Made by a program: the position numbers and the translations under genes
Notes under the pieces: model-generated
Told to the model about the DNA's origin: nothing
Databases searched by the model: none
Seen by the model: only the letters and a program-made list of their open reading frames with translations
Shown: piece after piece, positions 32,652-42,654 of the stretch
Layout of the letters: the number at the start of each line of letters is the position of its first letter
Position numbering within the stretch: position 1 is the first letter of the stretch
Origin: Actinomarinicola tropica
GTDB lineage: Bacteria > Actinomycetota > Acidimicrobiia > Acidimicrobiales > SKKL01
Length of the DNA: 64,000 nt
Assembly (NCBI RefSeq): GCF_009650215.1
Contig: NZ_CP045851.1
Coordinates: 3,003,001 to 3,067,000 of the forward strand
Reading direction: 5' to 3'

Positions 32652-33206
32652 TCAGAACCGCTCAACTGCGGCGATGACGCGACGAGCTACATCTGCCACG
32701 TCGCCGACTCCGTCGACCCGGACCAGGCGACGCTTTGTCTCGTACCAGGTCAGCACCGCTCCCCCATCGTGCTGCCACACCTGGATGCGATGGGCAATGA
32801 CGTCTGGTTTGTCGTCGGCGCGGCCTCGTTGAAGTAGTCGACTCCGAACCTCGGAGTCGGGGACGTCGAGCGCGATCACGCACTCGACGGGAGCTTCAAG
32901 ATCGTCGAGCCAATCGTCCAGCGCCTCGGCCTGGGTGAGCGTGCGGGGTGCTCCGTCAAGCACCCACCCTCCCGAACCGGTCGCCCCGACCAACCGCGTC
33001 TCCAAGATCGCCAGCACGTCGGCGGTGTCAACGAGCTCGCCGGCGGCCACCGTCGCCTCGATCCGTTCGCCCAACGGAGACTGCTTCGCCACCTCGTCGC
33101 GAAGGGCCGCCCCAACGGACAGGTGAATGACCGTGAGGTGCTCGGCAAGCAGTCGAGCGTGCGTGCTCTTGCCAGAGCCCGGCGGACCGAGCATGACCAC
33201 CCTCAT
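32652..33206 (-). CDS. adk: Adenylate kinase (short form, no LID zinc domain)
   Basis: 184 residues. P-loop GPPGSGKSTHA, the NMP-binding LSVGAALRDEVAKQSPLGE and DGAPRTLTQAEALD, and RLLQRGRADDKPDVIAHR place it in the short-LID adenylate kinase group. It balances ATP, ADP and AMP. The start overlaps the ackA stop by 4 bp, tying it to ATP-making acetate kinase. Some usual residues are changed (DGAPRT for DGFPRT), so it is a diverged, probably additional copy. Confidence 0.9.
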   Translation of the reverse strand: MRVVMLGPPGSGKSTHARLLAEHLTVIHLSVGAALRDEVAKQSPLGERIEATVAAGELVDTADVLAILETRLVGATGSGGWVLDGAPRTLTQAEALDDWLDDLEAPVECVIALDVPDSEVRSRLLQRGRADDKPDVIAHRIQVWQHDGGAVLTWYETKRRLVRVDGVGDVADVARRVIAAVERF

Positions 33207-34309
33207 GGTCGTTCCGCCGACCAGCCGAGGAGCCCGCGCACCTGCCGTGTGATCTCGAGGTCTTCGCGAGAGGTGATGACGACGGTCCTCACGGCAGCGC
33301 CAGCAGGGCTGATATCGGTGTCGCTGGAAGCCGTCTCGTTCGCTCTACGGTCGACGTTCACTCCGAGAAACCCTAAGCCTTCAGCAGTGTCCGCCCGGAC
33401 GGGGGCTGCGTGTTCTCCGACACCACCGGTGAAGACGAGTAGGTCGAGACCACCCATGGATGCCGCCATGGCGGCGATGCCCTGACGTAGCCGATGCACG
33501 TACACGTCGAAGCCGAGCACGGCACCGGGGTCACCCCCATCCCGTGCGGCAAGAACCTTGCGCATATCGCCGCTCTCGACAAAGCCTGCGAGCCCCGCGT
33601 GGCGCTCGAGGCCTTCGGCGACCTCGCCGGCGTCGAGTCCGCCGTCGGTGAGGAGCCACAGCAGCAGTCCGGGGTCGACCGCTCCGGCGCGGGTGGCCAT
33701 GACGATGCCGTCGAGTGGGGTGAAACCCATCGTGGTGTCGATGGATCGTCCATCGACCACGGCGCACAGCGAAGCGCCACTTCCGAGGTGGCAGGTGATG
33801 ATGCGAGCAGTGCCGGGAAGTCCAGCGATGGTCGCCCCACGGGCTGCGGCCCAAGCGTGGGAGAGGCCGTGGAACCCGAACCGATGGAGGTGCCATCGCT
33901 CTCGCCATTCGGATGGCAGTGCGTACGTGCGGGCTGCCATCGGCAACGTCGAGTGGAAGGCGGTGTCGAAGCAGGCGACGTGCGGACTCTGCGGCAAGAT
34001 CCGACGGGCGGCGGCGAGTGCCGACAGCGCGCGGTCCTGATGCAGCGGTGCCAGTGGAGCGAGGGCGGCGATCGTTGCTTCCACCTCGGCCGTCACGAGC
34101 GTTGGCTCCCTGAGATCACTCCCGCCGTGAACGATGCGATGGCCGACGGCGTCGACTGCTGGCCCGTCGGCGAGGAACCGACGAAAATCGGCGGCGGACC
34201 CCCCGCCGTCCCACGGATCGACATCGTGCCCTTTGACGACGTCGCTGCGCTCGTCGATGATCCGCAACTTGAGCGTGGAGGAGCCAGCGTTCACGACGAG
34301 GACGTGCAT
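33203..34309 (-). CDS. ackA: Acetate kinase
   Basis: 368 residues, ATG with GGAGGTGG upstream. Acetyl phosphate + ADP to acetate + ATP. Key blocks are present: VVNAGSSTLKLRI, VGHRIVHGG, the catalytic Asp in CFDTAFHSTLP, FGFHGLSH, HLGSGAS, the active-site Arg in ATRAGAVDPG, and TGGVGEHA. Acetyl phosphate would come directly from the phosphoketolase two genes upstream; no phosphotransacetylase is present in the cluster, which fits. Coupled to adk. Confidence 0.95.
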   Translation of the reverse strand: MHVLVVNAGSSTLKLRIIDERSDVVKGHDVDPWDGGGSAADFRRFLADGPAVDAVGHRIVHGGSDLREPTLVTAEVEATIAALAPLAPLHQDRALSALAAARRILPQSPHVACFDTAFHSTLPMAARTYALPSEWRERWHLHRFGFHGLSHAWAAARGATIAGLPGTARIITCHLGSGASLCAVVDGRSIDTTMGFTPLDGIVMATRAGAVDPGLLLWLLTDGGLDAGEVAEGLERHAGLAGFVESGDMRKVLAARDGGDPGAVLGFDVYVHRLRQGIAAMAASMGGLDLLVFTGGVGEHAAPVRADTAEGLGFLGVNVDRRANETASSDTDISPAGAAVRTVVITSREDLEITRQVRGLLGWSAERP

Positions 34310-34346
34310 CGGTACCACCTCCGTCGATGACAAGCGAACGAGCTGG

Positions 34347-37300
34347 TCACAATTCCACGTCCACTGCGGTGTTGCCGGGGAGGCGCACTCGACGATGCCC
34401 GACGCGCACCTCGATGGGTGCCGAGGGGCCGTCGGCCGCTGTGGTCAGCCGTAGCCGGTCGTGGTCGAGGGACACGCCAATGAGCTGTCCGCGATGGTGA
34501 AGCCGGAAGTCGACGTGGTGCAGCCCGCTCGGGAGGTGGGGATGGAAGCTCGGCGGATCGTCCAACAGAGCTAGGCCAGCGAAGGCGCGGGTCACGATGT
34601 CGATCGTCCCCGCCATGGCACCCAGGTGGATCCCTTCAGCGGTGGTGCCGCCCTGGGTGTCGTCGAGGTCGGCGACGAGGGCGTCGCGGAACAGGTCCCA
34701 GGCGCGGGCGGGATCGAGTCGGGCGAGAACCGACGCGTGCACGACCCGGCTGAGGGTCGAGCCATGGGCGGTGCGGTCGAGGTAGTAGTCGACTGTCCGC
34801 CGAAGGGAATCGCCGCTCACGCGATAGCCGAGGCGGTCGAGCTGCGCGAGGAGCTGATCGGGTCCGAGCAGGTAGAGGACCATGAGGACGTCGGCCTGCT
34901 TGGAGAGCTTGTAGCGGTTGGTGGCGTCACCTTCGGATTCGAGGATGAGGTCGAGGCGGCCGATGTTGCCGTAGGTCGCGCGGTAGTGGTCCCAGTCGAA
35001 CTCGGTGAGGTCTGTGTAGCCGTCGAACTGGCTGATCACGCCGTCCTCGTGGAAGCAGACGTTCAGCCGTCGGCTGAGTTGTTCCCAGCGTTCGACCTCA
35101 CCGATGGCGATGTCGAGTCGGTCCCGGGCTTCGTCGCCAGCGTAGCCGGCCAGCTCAGCGAGCGTGTCGACGGCTCGCCCGCACACCCAGGCTGCGAGGA
35201 CATTCGTGTAGGCGTTGTCGCGAAGCCCGGAGCCGGGCGTGCCCGGGTAGCCGTCGTGGTACTCGTCGGGTCCCATCACGCCCTCGATGTGGAACCGGTC
35301 GCTGGCAGCATCGTGGGTAGCGAGGGAGGCGAAGAGACGGGCCACCTCGATGATCAGATCCGTACCCCGCTCGGCCAGCCAGGCACGATCGTCGGTGGCC
35401 TGGTAGTGGAGCCAGGCGTTGAAGGCGACGGCCAGGCCGACGTGGTACTGGCGTCGCGAGTTGTCGGGCATCCACCTACCGGAGCGCAGGTTGAAAAGCT
35501 GTTCGGGCGTCTCCTCGCGGCCGTCGCTGCCGCTCTGCCACGGGAAACGGGCTCCGGCAAGGCCGGCGACGCGGGCAGCCTGCCGGGCAGCCGGGAGTCG
35601 ACGCCAGCGGTACTCGAGCAGGGCCCGGCTGACCTCGGGGAGGTGGACCCCGACGACGGGGAGGACGAACAGCTCGTCCCAGAAGACGTGACCTCGATAC
35701 CCCTCCCCGTGCAGACCACGTGCGGGGACTCCGGCGTCGACCTCGGCGGTGTGGGGCGAGATGGCGCTGAGCAGGTGGTATGCGTGCAAGTTGAGGACCA
35801 GCTGTACATCTCGCTCTGCGTCGAGCTCGATGCGGAAGTGACCCCATAGGCGTCGCCACGCGGCCTCGTGGGCTTCGAGACGTCCGGTGAAGCCGCCGTG
35901 TGCCCTCGAGAGCTCTGCGAGGGCACCGTCTTCCGGTGAGGCGATCGCCACGTCACGTGAGGTGGCGAAGGCGATGGTCTTGTCGACGACGATTGGGCTC
36001 TGGTCTGTCAGCTCGATCGTCAGGTCGTGGACGTGTCGTCCGTCGCCGAGGTCGATGTGGCCGCTGCGCACGGGGGTGACACTGGCGACGGTCGTGCGAG
36101 CGGCAGTCGCGATGCGGATCCGGCTCTGGCTGGTCTCGGTCACCACCACGAGGGTGTCGGCAGCGGCATCCCAGGCATCGACGTCGGTGAGGTGACGGTT
36201 TGCGAGCGCCGCGTACTCGGCGACGTTGGAGTTCGTGATCCCGGCGTCGATCCCGGAACGGACGGTGACGACCCCGGTCCAACCGTCGGCGACGAGAGTC
36301 GTTTCCAGAGCAGCGACGTGGGGACGGTCCATCGAGGCCAGGCGCCGCTGGGTGAGGCGCAGCCGCCGGCCGTCGCCGTCTGTGAGGATCGCCGTGCGGG
36401 TGAGCACGGCGCGACGGAGGTCGAGCTCACGTCGTTCGTCGCTGATGTGCAGTCCACCGTCTGACCACCAGCGGCCCTCGTCGATGCGCACATCCAGCAG
36501 CAGCCAGTTCGGGGCGTTGACGAGGTGCTCGTCCTCCACCTCGCGGTCTTCGACCATGCTCGTAAGACGGTTGTAGATCCCCGCCAGGTAGGTCCCGGGA
36601 TAGTGGATGCCGTCGGCGCGCCGTTCGGGAGCTGCGCCGCGGGTGCCCAGGTAGCCGTTGCCGACGGTGGTGAGCGCCTCGCGGTGACCTTCGTGTGCGG
36701 GGTCGAAGCCGGCGTAGGCCGCGACCCAAGGGTCGGTGCGCAGCACACCGAGGTCGAGTAGCGCGACGTCGTCGAGCACGAGGTCAGCCCCAGCTGCTTC
36801 CAGTGCGGCGCGCTGGTCGGCTCGGTTGACCCCGACCACCAGCCGGAACCCTCCGGCGCTGGCCGCGGCCACTCCCGATACCGCGTCTTCGACCACCGCG
36901 ACCCGGGCGGGGTCGACCGCTAGGCGCCGCGCCGCTTCCAGGAACATGGCCGGGTCGGGTTTGCCGGGTAGTGCGAGATCGACTGCGAGAGCACCGTCGA
37001 CGACCACGTCGAAGAGGTCTTTGATCTCGGCGGCGGCGAGCAGCTTGTCTGCGTCGCGGCTGGCGGTCACGAGGCCGACCGGGATGCCACCGGCGCGGAG
37101 CCGTCGAATGAGGTCCGTCGTACCGGCGAACACCCGGACTCCGTGCTCGGTCAGCCGTTTCAGGTACAGATCGTTCTTGCGGGCGGCGAGACCGTGCACG
37201 GTCCACGCGTCAGGAGGGTCGCCTTCCTGGCCCAGCGGAACGTCGACGCTGCGCGAGTCGAGGAACGTGGCGACGCCGTCTTCGCGCGAGCGGCCGTCGA

Positions 37301-37550
37301 CATACCTGCGGTAGTCGCCGCCGGGGTCGAAGGGGATCGGTGCGGCACGCCCCGCCCGCGGGTCGTGCAACGCGTCGTCGAACAGCTCGGCCCATGCGGC
37401 GGCGTGCACCGACGCGGTGTCGGTGACCACACCGTCCATGTCGAAGATGACGGCGTCGTACGGCGGCGCCGCCCCTGTCGGCGCCAATGGAAGAGGATCG
37501 CGCGGAGACTCGGGCTGGCGACGTTCCTCGCGGGGGTTGGCGGCGACCAC
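34347..37550 (-). CDS. Fused beta-phosphoglucomutase / GH65 disaccharide phosphorylase
   Basis: 1,067 residues from GTG 37550, which has GGAGG 11 bases upstream and lies 14 bp after the phosphoketolase stop. Residues about 25-250 are a HAD phosphomutase: VIFDMDGVVTDTASVHAAAW, TASRDADKLL, LPGKPDPAMFLEAARR, VVEDAVSGVAAA. Residues about 265-1067 are GH65: VGNGYLGTRGAAPER, GHVFWDELFVLPV, and the catalytic Glu in GVMGPDEYHDG. GH65 enzymes split trehalose, maltose or kojibiose with phosphate to beta-glucose-1-phosphate, which the HAD domain turns into glucose-6-phosphate without ATP. The substrate cannot be told from sequence. Confidence 0.93.
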   Translation of the reverse strand: MVAANPREERRQPESPRDPLPLAPTGAAPPYDAVIFDMDGVVTDTASVHAAAWAELFDDALHDPRAGRAAPIPFDPGGDYRRYVDGRSREDGVATFLDSRSVDVPLGQEGDPPDAWTVHGLAARKNDLYLKRLTEHGVRVFAGTTDLIRRLRAGGIPVGLVTASRDADKLLAAAEIKDLFDVVVDGALAVDLALPGKPDPAMFLEAARRLAVDPARVAVVEDAVSGVAAASAGGFRLVVGVNRADQRAALEAAGADLVLDDVALLDLGVLRTDPWVAAYAGFDPAHEGHREALTTVGNGYLGTRGAAPERRADGIHYPGTYLAGIYNRLTSMVEDREVEDEHLVNAPNWLLLDVRIDEGRWWSDGGLHISDERRELDLRRAVLTRTAILTDGDGRRLRLTQRRLASMDRPHVAALETTLVADGWTGVVTVRSGIDAGITNSNVAEYAALANRHLTDVDAWDAAADTLVVVTETSQSRIRIATAARTTVASVTPVRSGHIDLGDGRHVHDLTIELTDQSPIVVDKTIAFATSRDVAIASPEDGALAELSRAHGGFTGRLEAHEAAWRRLWGHFRIELDAERDVQLVLNLHAYHLLSAISPHTAEVDAGVPARGLHGEGYRGHVFWDELFVLPVVGVHLPEVSRALLEYRWRRLPAARQAARVAGLAGARFPWQSGSDGREETPEQLFNLRSGRWMPDNSRRQYHVGLAVAFNAWLHYQATDDRAWLAERGTDLIIEVARLFASLATHDAASDRFHIEGVMGPDEYHDGYPGTPGSGLRDNAYTNVLAAWVCGRAVDTLAELAGYAGDEARDRLDIAIGEVERWEQLSRRLNVCFHEDGVISQFDGYTDLTEFDWDHYRATYGNIGRLDLILESEGDATNRYKLSKQADVLMVLYLLGPDQLLAQLDRLGYRVSGDSLRRTVDYYLDRTAHGSTLSRVVHASVLARLDPARAWDLFRDALVADLDDTQGGTTAEGIHLGAMAGTIDIVTRAFAGLALLDDPPSFHPHLPSGLHHVDFRLHHRGQLIGVSLDHDRLRLTTAADGPSAPIEVRVGHRRVRLPGNTAVDVEL

Positions 37551-37563
37551 TGGGGCGGTCCTC

Positions 37564-39999
37564 CTAGACGGGCTCGTCGAGGGGCTCGTTCTCGCCTCGC
37601 ATCTCGGGCCCAGGTACGCCGGTCCACTGCCAGTCGCGGATCTCGGGGAGGTCCTCGCCGTGGGTGCGGATGTACTGCGTGTGCTCGATGAGCTTGTTCT
37701 TGAGTGCCTCGCGGGCGTGGGCGGCGACGTTGTGCAGGCGCGGCACGAAGTCGAGTGCCGCCATAGCAAGGTTGAAACGGTCGATCCGGTTGAGGACGCA
37801 CATGTCGAACGGCGTCGTCGTGGTGCCTTCCTCGACGTAGCCGCGCACGTGGAGGTTGTGGTGGTTGGTGCGGCGGTAGGTGAGCCGGTGGATCAGCCAC
37901 GGGTAACCGTGATAGGCGAACAGAACCGGGCGGTCGGTCGTGAAGAGGGCATCGAAATCACGGTCGGACAGACCGTGGGGGTGCTCCCTGTCGTCCTGGA
38001 GACGCATGAGGTCGACGACGTTGACGACCCGGATCCGTAGGTCGGGGAACCAGCCGACGAGCAGCTCGGCTGCAGCCAGGGTCTCCATGGTCGGCACGTC
38101 ACCAGCGCAGCCGAGCACGATGTCAGGCTCGCCGGCGGCGTCGGTGCTCGCCCACTCCCAGATCCCGATGCCCTTGGTGCAGTGCACGATGGCGTCATCG
38201 ATGTCGAGGTACTGGAGCTGAGGTTGCTTGCCAGCAACGATCACGTTCACGTACTGCCGGCTGCGAAGGCAGTGGTCCGCGACCGACAGCAGGGTGTTGG
38301 CGTCGGGCGGCAGGTAGACCCGGATGACCTCCGCCTTCTTGTTGACGACGTGGTCGATGAAGCCGGGATCCTGATGGGAGAAGCCATTGTGGTCCTGGCG
38401 CCAGACGTGGGAGGTCAGCAGGTAGTTGAGCGACGGAATCGGGCGCCGCCACTCGATGTCGTTGGTGACCTTGAGCCACTTGGCGTGCTGGTTGAACATC
38501 GAGTCGACGATGTGGATGAACGCTTCGTAGCAGGAGAAGAGACCGTGACGACCAGTGAGCAGGTAGCCCTCGAGCCAGCCCTGGCAGAGGTGCTCGGAGA
38601 GGATCTCCATCACTCGTCCATCGGGCGCGAGGCCATCGTCGCTGTCGACCGTGCCGGCGTTCCAGGTCCGGTCGGTCACATCCAGCACCGCGTTCAGGCG
38701 ATTGGAGTTGTTCTCGTCGGGGGCAAAGACGCGAAACGTCGACATGTTCTCCGCCATGACGTCGCGCAGGAACGTTCCCAGCACACGGGTGGCCTCGACC
38801 GCACCCGTACCGGGAGCGTCGACGGGGACTGCATAGTCACGGAAGTCGGGCATTGCGAGGTCTCGCACGATCGGGCCGCCGTTGGCGTGCGGGTTGGCGC
38901 TCATCCGTCGATCGCCCCCCGGGTGAAGTTCTCGGATCGCCGGCACGGGCGCGCCGTCGTCGTCGAAGAGCTCCTCTGGTCGGTAGCTGCGCAGCCATCG
39001 CTCCAGCACGGCCCGGTGGTCGTCGTCGCTGCGAGCGTCGGCGAACGGCACCTGGTGCGACCGCCACGACCCTTCGACCGGGCGGCCGTCGACCTCCGCA
39101 GGCCCGGTCCACCCCTTCGGTGAGCGCAGGACCAGCATGGGCCACCGCGGCCGCTCGTTGAGCTCGCCGCTGCGGGCGCGTCGCTGGATCTCGGCGATGT
39201 CGTCGAGGCAGCGGTCAAGCGCCGCGGCGAACGCTTGGTGCATCGTGTCTGGGTCGTCGCCCTCGACGATGTGGGGCGTGTGGCCGAAGCCGCGCAGCAG
39301 CCCGTCAAGCTCGTCGCTGTCGATCCGAGCGAGCACGGTCGGGCTGGCGATCTTGTAACCGTTGAGGTGAAGGATCGGCAGCACTGCGCCGTCCCGGCGA
39401 GGGTCGATGAACTTGGTGGAGTGCCAGCTGGCCGCCAACGGACCGGTCTCAGCCTCACCGTCCCCCACCACCGCGGCGACGATCAGGTCCGGGTTGTCGA
39501 ACGCCGCCCCGTAGGCGTGTGCCAACGAGTAGCCGAGCTCCCCGCCCTCGTGGATCGATCCTGGCGTCTCGGGCGCCACATGGCTGGGGATCCCGCCCGG
39601 GAAAGAGAACTGGGTGAACAGCCGCCGCATCCCCGCCTCGTCCTGGGAGACGTCCGCGTAGACCTCGCTGTAGGTACCTTCGAGCCAGGCCGCGGCCACC
39701 GGACCGGGCCCGCCGTGGCCGGGACCCATCACGTACATCATGTCGAGATCCCGGGCGGTGATGGCCCGGTTCAGGTGGGCATAGATGAAGTTGAGCCCGG
39801 GTGTGGTGCCCCAGTGGCCAAGCAGGCGCGGCTTGACGTGCTCCGCCAGGAGCGGCTCGCGCAGCAGCGGATTGTCCATGAGGTAGATCTGTCCCACCGA
39901 CAAGTAGTTGGCTGCTCGCCACCAGGCATCGATGCGGGACACCGACTCGTCATGTAGGCGATGTTCCGTCGTTGTCACGGTCGGGTCGTCCTCGCTCAT
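37564..39999 (-). CDS. xfp: Xylulose-5-phosphate/fructose-6-phosphate phosphoketolase
   Basis: 811 residues, full length. ATG 39999 follows a GAGGT. The thiamine-diphosphate enzyme splits xylulose-5-P or fructose-6-P with phosphate to acetyl phosphate plus an aldose phosphate. Signature blocks are [65 protein letters not shown], and SPKGWTGP. The middle ([20 protein letters not shown]) is also typical. The first gene after GAPDH in the operon, 10 bp downstream of it. Confidence 0.96.
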   Translation of the reverse strand: MSEDDPTVTTTEHRLHDESVSRIDAWWRAANYLSVGQIYLMDNPLLREPLLAEHVKPRLLGHWGTTPGLNFIYAHLNRAITARDLDMMYVMGPGHGGPGPVAAAWLEGTYSEVYADVSQDEAGMRRLFTQFSFPGGIPSHVAPETPGSIHEGGELGYSLAHAYGAAFDNPDLIVAAVVGDGEAETGPLAASWHSTKFIDPRRDGAVLPILHLNGYKIASPTVLARIDSDELDGLLRGFGHTPHIVEGDDPDTMHQAFAAALDRCLDDIAEIQRRARSGELNERPRWPMLVLRSPKGWTGPAEVDGRPVEGSWRSHQVPFADARSDDDHRAVLERWLRSYRPEELFDDDGAPVPAIRELHPGGDRRMSANPHANGGPIVRDLAMPDFRDYAVPVDAPGTGAVEATRVLGTFLRDVMAENMSTFRVFAPDENNSNRLNAVLDVTDRTWNAGTVDSDDGLAPDGRVMEILSEHLCQGWLEGYLLTGRHGLFSCYEAFIHIVDSMFNQHAKWLKVTNDIEWRRPIPSLNYLLTSHVWRQDHNGFSHQDPGFIDHVVNKKAEVIRVYLPPDANTLLSVADHCLRSRQYVNVIVAGKQPQLQYLDIDDAIVHCTKGIGIWEWASTDAAGEPDIVLGCAGDVPTMETLAAAELLVGWFPDLRIRVVNVVDLMRLQDDREHPHGLSDRDFDALFTTDRPVLFAYHGYPWLIHRLTYRRTNHHNLHVRGYVEEGTTTTPFDMCVLNRIDRFNLAMAALDFVPRLHNVAAHAREALKNKLIEHTQYIRTHGEDLPEIRDWQWTGVPGPEMRGENEPLDEPV

Positions 40000-40009
40000 C
40001 TGTCGTACC

Positions 40010-41098
40010 TCAGGGCGTCGAGACGTCGGAGTCGCTGGCCTGGGCGATCGGGTTCGTGGTGGCCGGTAGGAAGGTCTTGGTGATGCCCAGCGACTTGTCG
40101 GTCTTCGCGATCGACGTGGCTGCGTCAGCCTCAATGCCACTCATGGCTCGGATGCAGTCGATGGTCTCGGGAACAACGATCGCTTCGTTGTCTACTTGGA
40201 GGGTGAGGTAGACCTCTCGGCCGTCGGTGGAAAGGGAGTCCTCCCATACCGCCACCTCCCACATGTCGCCGCGTGGACGCCCCATGTCACGCATGAGCTC
40301 CACGACCGAGTTCGCCGCCACCACACCGTCCGCGGCGCGAACGAAAGCGATTCGGGGTTCGTCCGCCAAAGCTGCCTTGAGCTCCTCGATGCTGACCGGC
40401 CGGGTGGTCTCCACCATGGCGAAGTGGACGTGGCTCAGGTTGAACGGACCGGATCCGGCCATCGTGGTGATGTCGAGGTCAGGGAGCATGGTCTGGACGT
40501 CGGGTCCCTGGTGGCTCGGCACCTTCATCTCTGGCACAACCGTGTTGATCGTGCCGTTGATGTGTGACTCCCAGGGATCGGTTGCCCGCCGAAGAAGGAC
40601 CGCTCTGACGCGGTGGACCCAGCCTTGCCGGTGAAGCGCATGCATGGTGCGGCTGAGTGCCGTCGTGTTGCACGAGACAACCCGCGCCCAATCACGGTTG
40701 ATCGCATCGGCGTAGTTGACCTGCGCGCAGAAGGAGAGGCCAGTGAGTTCATGGCTTTCGCCGCCCTGCCAGATGCCCTTCACCCCGGCGGCCTCGTATC
40801 GAGCCTTGTTCGCAGCGGCAAGCTTCTTCGGGGCGCAGTCGGCCACGACGTCGACCGCCCCGAGGAGATCATCCAAGGTCCCCACGGTCGGTATTCCTGC
40901 CGCCTCCATCTCGGTGCGTGCGGCGTCGTCGGAGGCGAACACGCGGTGCCCGCGCTCAGCCGCGATCCGAATCCGATAGTCCGATGCCATATCGGCGATC
41001 CCGACCAGCTCCATGTCGTCTTGAAGCGTGACGGCATCGGCCACGCGCTTGCCGATCACGCCGTAGCCGTTGACCGCAACCCGAACCTTTTGATCCAT
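40010..41098 (-). CDS. Type II (archaeal-type) glyceraldehyde-3-phosphate dehydrogenase
   Basis: 362 residues, ATG with AAGGAG. NAD(P)-binding [14 protein letters not shown] and the catalytic Cys in [16 protein letters not shown] are typical of the type II family (archaeal Gap), not of ordinary bacterial GapA, whose active site reads SCTTN. Also seen: [20 protein letters not shown] and [15 protein letters not shown]. It would convert the glyceraldehyde-3-P released by the phosphoketolase to 1,3-bisphosphoglycerate. First gene of the leftward operon; regulon site 8 is 89 bp upstream. Confidence 0.9.
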   Translation of the reverse strand: MDQKVRVAVNGYGVIGKRVADAVTLQDDMELVGIADMASDYRIRIAAERGHRVFASDDAARTEMEAAGIPTVGTLDDLLGAVDVVADCAPKKLAAANKARYEAAGVKGIWQGGESHELTGLSFCAQVNYADAINRDWARVVSCNTTALSRTMHALHRQGWVHRVRAVLLRRATDPWESHINGTINTVVPEMKVPSHQGPDVQTMLPDLDITTMAGSGPFNLSHVHFAMVETTRPVSIEELKAALADEPRIAFVRAADGVVAANSVVELMRDMGRPRGDMWEVAVWEDSLSTDGREVYLTLQVDNEAIVVPETIDCIRAMSGIEADAATSIAKTDKSLGITKTFLPATTNPIAQASDSDVSTP

Positions 41099-41186
41099 GA
41101 CGCATCTCCTTGGTTCAACCGGGCCCGTCGTCCCGATAGATCCGAACGGCTTGGTCTGAGTGAACGCCGCAACCTGACGCCGCGAC

Positions 41187-41203
41187 TACGACAAACCGTA
41201 GTC
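41187..41203. promoter_or_regulatory. Dyad TACGAC-N5-GTAGTC, regulon site 8 (GAPDH-phosphoketolase operon)
   Basis: TACGAC (41187-41192), AAACC, GTAGTC (41198-41203). With GACTACG/CGTAGTC as an alternative pairing it makes a good dyad. It lies between the MBL gene stop and the GAPDH start, pointing to control of the six-gene carbohydrate operon. Confidence 0.65.
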
Positions 41204-41231
41204 GTCTAGATCACTCCGCGCAGCAGCCCTC

Positions 41232-42590
41232 CTAGGCGAGTTCGACGGCGTCGCCGTGGGCCGGAACGTTGGTGTTCCAACCGAGGTCGTCGCGCAGCGA
41301 GCGACGGAGCGCGTCGGCAGAGGCCGGTTCGCCATGAACGATGTGCGTGGTTCGCGGCGCAAGCTCAGAGGACCTGAACCAGTCGGTGAGTTCGTCGGCA
41401 TCGGCGTGGGCCGAAAGGCCACCGATCGTCGCAACCTCAGCTCGGATCGGCACGTACGAACCGAACACCTTCACCCGGTTCGCGCCTGCGAGGAGTGCCT
41501 GACCGCGGGTGCCTGCGGCCTGGTGACCCACGAGAAGAACCGTGCTGCGATGGTCTGGCCCCACCTGTTGCAGGTGGTGCAAGACTCGCCCACCGGTCAG
41601 CATGCCACTCGCCGAAAGGACGACCATCGGTCCCGACCGAGACGTCAGTTGCTTGGATTCCTCCACGGAACGAACGAAGACGACGTCGTCGCACATGGCT
41701 TTACATTGTTGGACTGTCAATCGATGTTCGTCGAGATGATCGCAGAACAAGTCGGTGGCGCTGACGGCCATCGGGCTGTTCATGTAGATAGGAACGCGGG
41801 GTATGCGGCCCGACGACATCAGTTCGCTGAGCAGATGAAGCGCGGTCTGTGCACGCCCGACGGCGAAGACTGGAACCAGCAAGGTACCGCCTCGCTCCAT
41901 CGTGCGGACCACCACGTCGGCGAGCGCATCGGATGGGTCGCTCTGCTCGTGGATGCGATCTCCATATGTCGACTCGGTGACGATGTGATCAGTAAGGGGG
42001 GCTGGCGCAGGGGCCTTCATCACGGGGTCGACCGGGCGTCCGACGTCGCCGGTGAACAACACGGATGTGTTCTCATCAGCGACTCGAACAGCAGCGGCGC
42101 CAAGGATGTGGCCCACCGGGCTGAAGAGAACTTCGACACCGGGGACAGGTTCGAATGGCTCCAAGAAAGGTTGGGGACGGAATGCCTTCAGGGCCTGTAG
42201 GGCGTCCTCTGAGGTGTAGAGCGGAACAGCCCGCTGGTGGCGGCTCGACTTCCGTCTGTTCGCATAGCGAGCATCCTCTTCGTGGATGTGCGCCGAGTCT
42301 GGGAGGAGGATCTTGCCGAGATCGGCGGTGGCGGGGGTGCACCAAATCTGTCCGCGGAAGCCATCCCGAACGAGTGCTGGCAGGTAGCCTGTGTGGTCGA
42401 TATGGGCGTGGGTCAGCACGACGGCATCGATGGTTGCGGGGTCCACCGGGAACGGGTCCCAATTTCGCTTTCGAATCCGCTTCACCCCTTGGAACAGGCC
42501 GCAATCGATGAGTAGTCGTCGGCCCCCGGTTTCAACTAGAAACCGTGAGCCGGTCACGGTCTCGGCCGCACCCCAGAATGTGACACGCAT
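41232..42590 (-). CDS. MBL-fold beta-CASP ribonuclease/exonuclease-like protein
   Basis: 452 residues, ATG with AAGGAAC upstream. The metallo-beta-lactamase domain has VVLTHAHIDHTGYLPALV and later SPVGHILGAAAV with FTGDVG; the beta-CASP domain has ESTYGDRIHE, VPVFAVGRAQ, ASGMLTGGR and GGLSAHADADEL. These are the complete two-metal and CASP motifs of the CPSF-like RNA exonuclease group (YSH1-type). It probably processes RNA. The IVHGEPASADALRRSL block near the end is also standard. Upstream of the GAPDH promoter, transcribed in the same direction as the following copper genes. Confidence 0.9.
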   Translation of the reverse strand: MRVTFWGAAETVTGSRFLVETGGRRLLIDCGLFQGVKRIRKRNWDPFPVDPATIDAVVLTHAHIDHTGYLPALVRDGFRGQIWCTPATADLGKILLPDSAHIHEEDARYANRRKSSRHQRAVPLYTSEDALQALKAFRPQPFLEPFEPVPGVEVLFSPVGHILGAAAVRVADENTSVLFTGDVGRPVDPVMKAPAPAPLTDHIVTESTYGDRIHEQSDPSDALADVVVRTMERGGTLLVPVFAVGRAQTALHLLSELMSSGRIPRVPIYMNSPMAVSATDLFCDHLDEHRLTVQQCKAMCDDVVFVRSVEESKQLTSRSGPMVVLSASGMLTGGRVLHHLQQVGPDHRSTVLLVGHQAAGTRGQALLAGANRVKVFGSYVPIRAEVATIGGLSAHADADELTDWFRSSELAPRTTHIVHGEPASADALRRSLRDDLGWNTNVPAHGDAVELA

Positions 42591-42654
42591 GATGTTCCTT
42601 CTTCTTGTGCGCCGATCAAGGCGTCGTGGTGGGTCGACCCGACCCAAGGTCGCT

